5,785 nucleotides of DNA from an uncultured Clostridia bacterium (GTDB lineage Bacteria > Bacillota > Clostridia > Lachnospirales > Bianqueaceae), in the NCBI GenBank assembly GCA_947570515.1, contig CANOUM010000117.1:1-5785 (forward strand), written 5' to 3'. Positions within the stretch are counted from its first letter, which is position 1; each line of letters starts with the position of its first letter. The translations under genes were made by a program, and so were the position numbers. This document shows positions 5,588-5,785 of the stretch, piece by piece. The notes under the pieces were generated by a model. That model was not told the origin of the DNA and did not search any database. It was given only the letters and a program-made list of their open reading frames with translations.

Positions 5588-5785
5588 TTATTGCTTTGAG
5601 GGCAGCGGCGTGTAAGCAGGATGACGACGATAATAAAGAAAGCCGTAGAAATCTGCTAAAAACCAGCCGATCGGAATGGACCACCAGATGCCGGTCACGC
5701 CGATGGCAGGGATAGAGGAAAGGAGATAGGCGAGCACAACGCGGGTTCCAAGAGATAAAATCGTAAGCACAACGGACATACCTGG
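5588..5785 (-). CDS. MATE family efflux transporter, C-terminal end (partial at window edge)
   Basis: Only the last 65 residues are present; the reading frame stays open to the right edge of the window, so the methionine at 5779 is internal and not a start. The segment resembles the end of MATE transporters: a helix with LGTRVVLAYLLSSIPAIG, the family-like TGIWWSIPIGWFLADFYGFL final helix, and a short tail with YYRR ending PLPSKQ. It aligns in layout with the C-terminus of the MATE gene at the left of the window (RIGVGYLLAMQFELGLAGVW) but differs clearly in sequence, so it is a different family member and not a recent copy. The DegV gene follows on the same strand. Confidence 0.8.
   Translation of the reverse strand, partial: PGMSVVLTILSLGTRVVLAYLLSSIPAIGVTGIWWSIPIGWFLADFYGFLYYRRHPAYTPLPSKQ

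Noticed and set aside
5575..5592. Short inverted repeat AAAAC/GTTTT at the stop of the right-hand MATE gene
   Set aside because: A 5-bp AT-rich stem without a T-run after it; not enough for a terminator call.

Overview
The window looks like ordinary chromosomal DNA from a low-GC to mid-GC Gram-positive bacterium, most likely a clostridial (Lachnospiraceae-like) anaerobe. The clues are strong GGAGG-type ribosome binding sites, the gene families present (MATE transporters, RarA, a DegV protein, a YhfW-type FAD/Rieske protein), and a DegV variant beginning SCCSTADLS, which I associate from memory with Lachnospiraceae. The taxonomic call is inference. I see no tRNA, rRNA, CRISPR array, insertion sequence or phage gene.

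Layout, left to right. Positions 36-1363 (+) hold a MATE-family multidrug/cation antiporter split by a -1 frameshift at two A-runs around 934-950. It converges, with only 21 bp between stop codons, on a minus-strand gene at 1385-2854. That gene encodes a FAD-dependent oxidoreductase fused to a C-terminal Rieske [2Fe-2S] domain, resembling Bacillus YhfW. An 82-bp divergent intergenic region (2855-2936) contains a perfect tandem 9-bp repeat. It separates this gene from rarA (2937-4256, +), a complete AAA+ replication-fork maintenance ATPase. rarA overlaps by 4 bp (ATGA) a small two-helix membrane protein (4253-4522). A strong 14-bp hairpin (4554-4591) then closes this unit and faces the converging DegV-family fatty-acid-binding protein gene (4617-5504, -). 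At the right edge (5588-5785, -) is the C-terminal end of a second MATE transporter that continues beyond the window.

The genes do not form one obvious pathway. They read as four transcription units: the MATE gene; the FAD/Rieske gene; rarA plus the small membrane protein; and degV, probably with its own promoter, downstream of the second MATE gene. I found no convincing new multi-gene system. The most notable item is the MATE frameshift. Two tandem slippery heptamers (A AAA AAG and A AAA AAA) lie in the correct phase for -1 slippage behind an internal Shine-Dalgarno-like AAGGAG, an arrangement similar to the dnaX frameshift signal. A homopolymer sequencing error or a decaying gene remains the simpler explanation.
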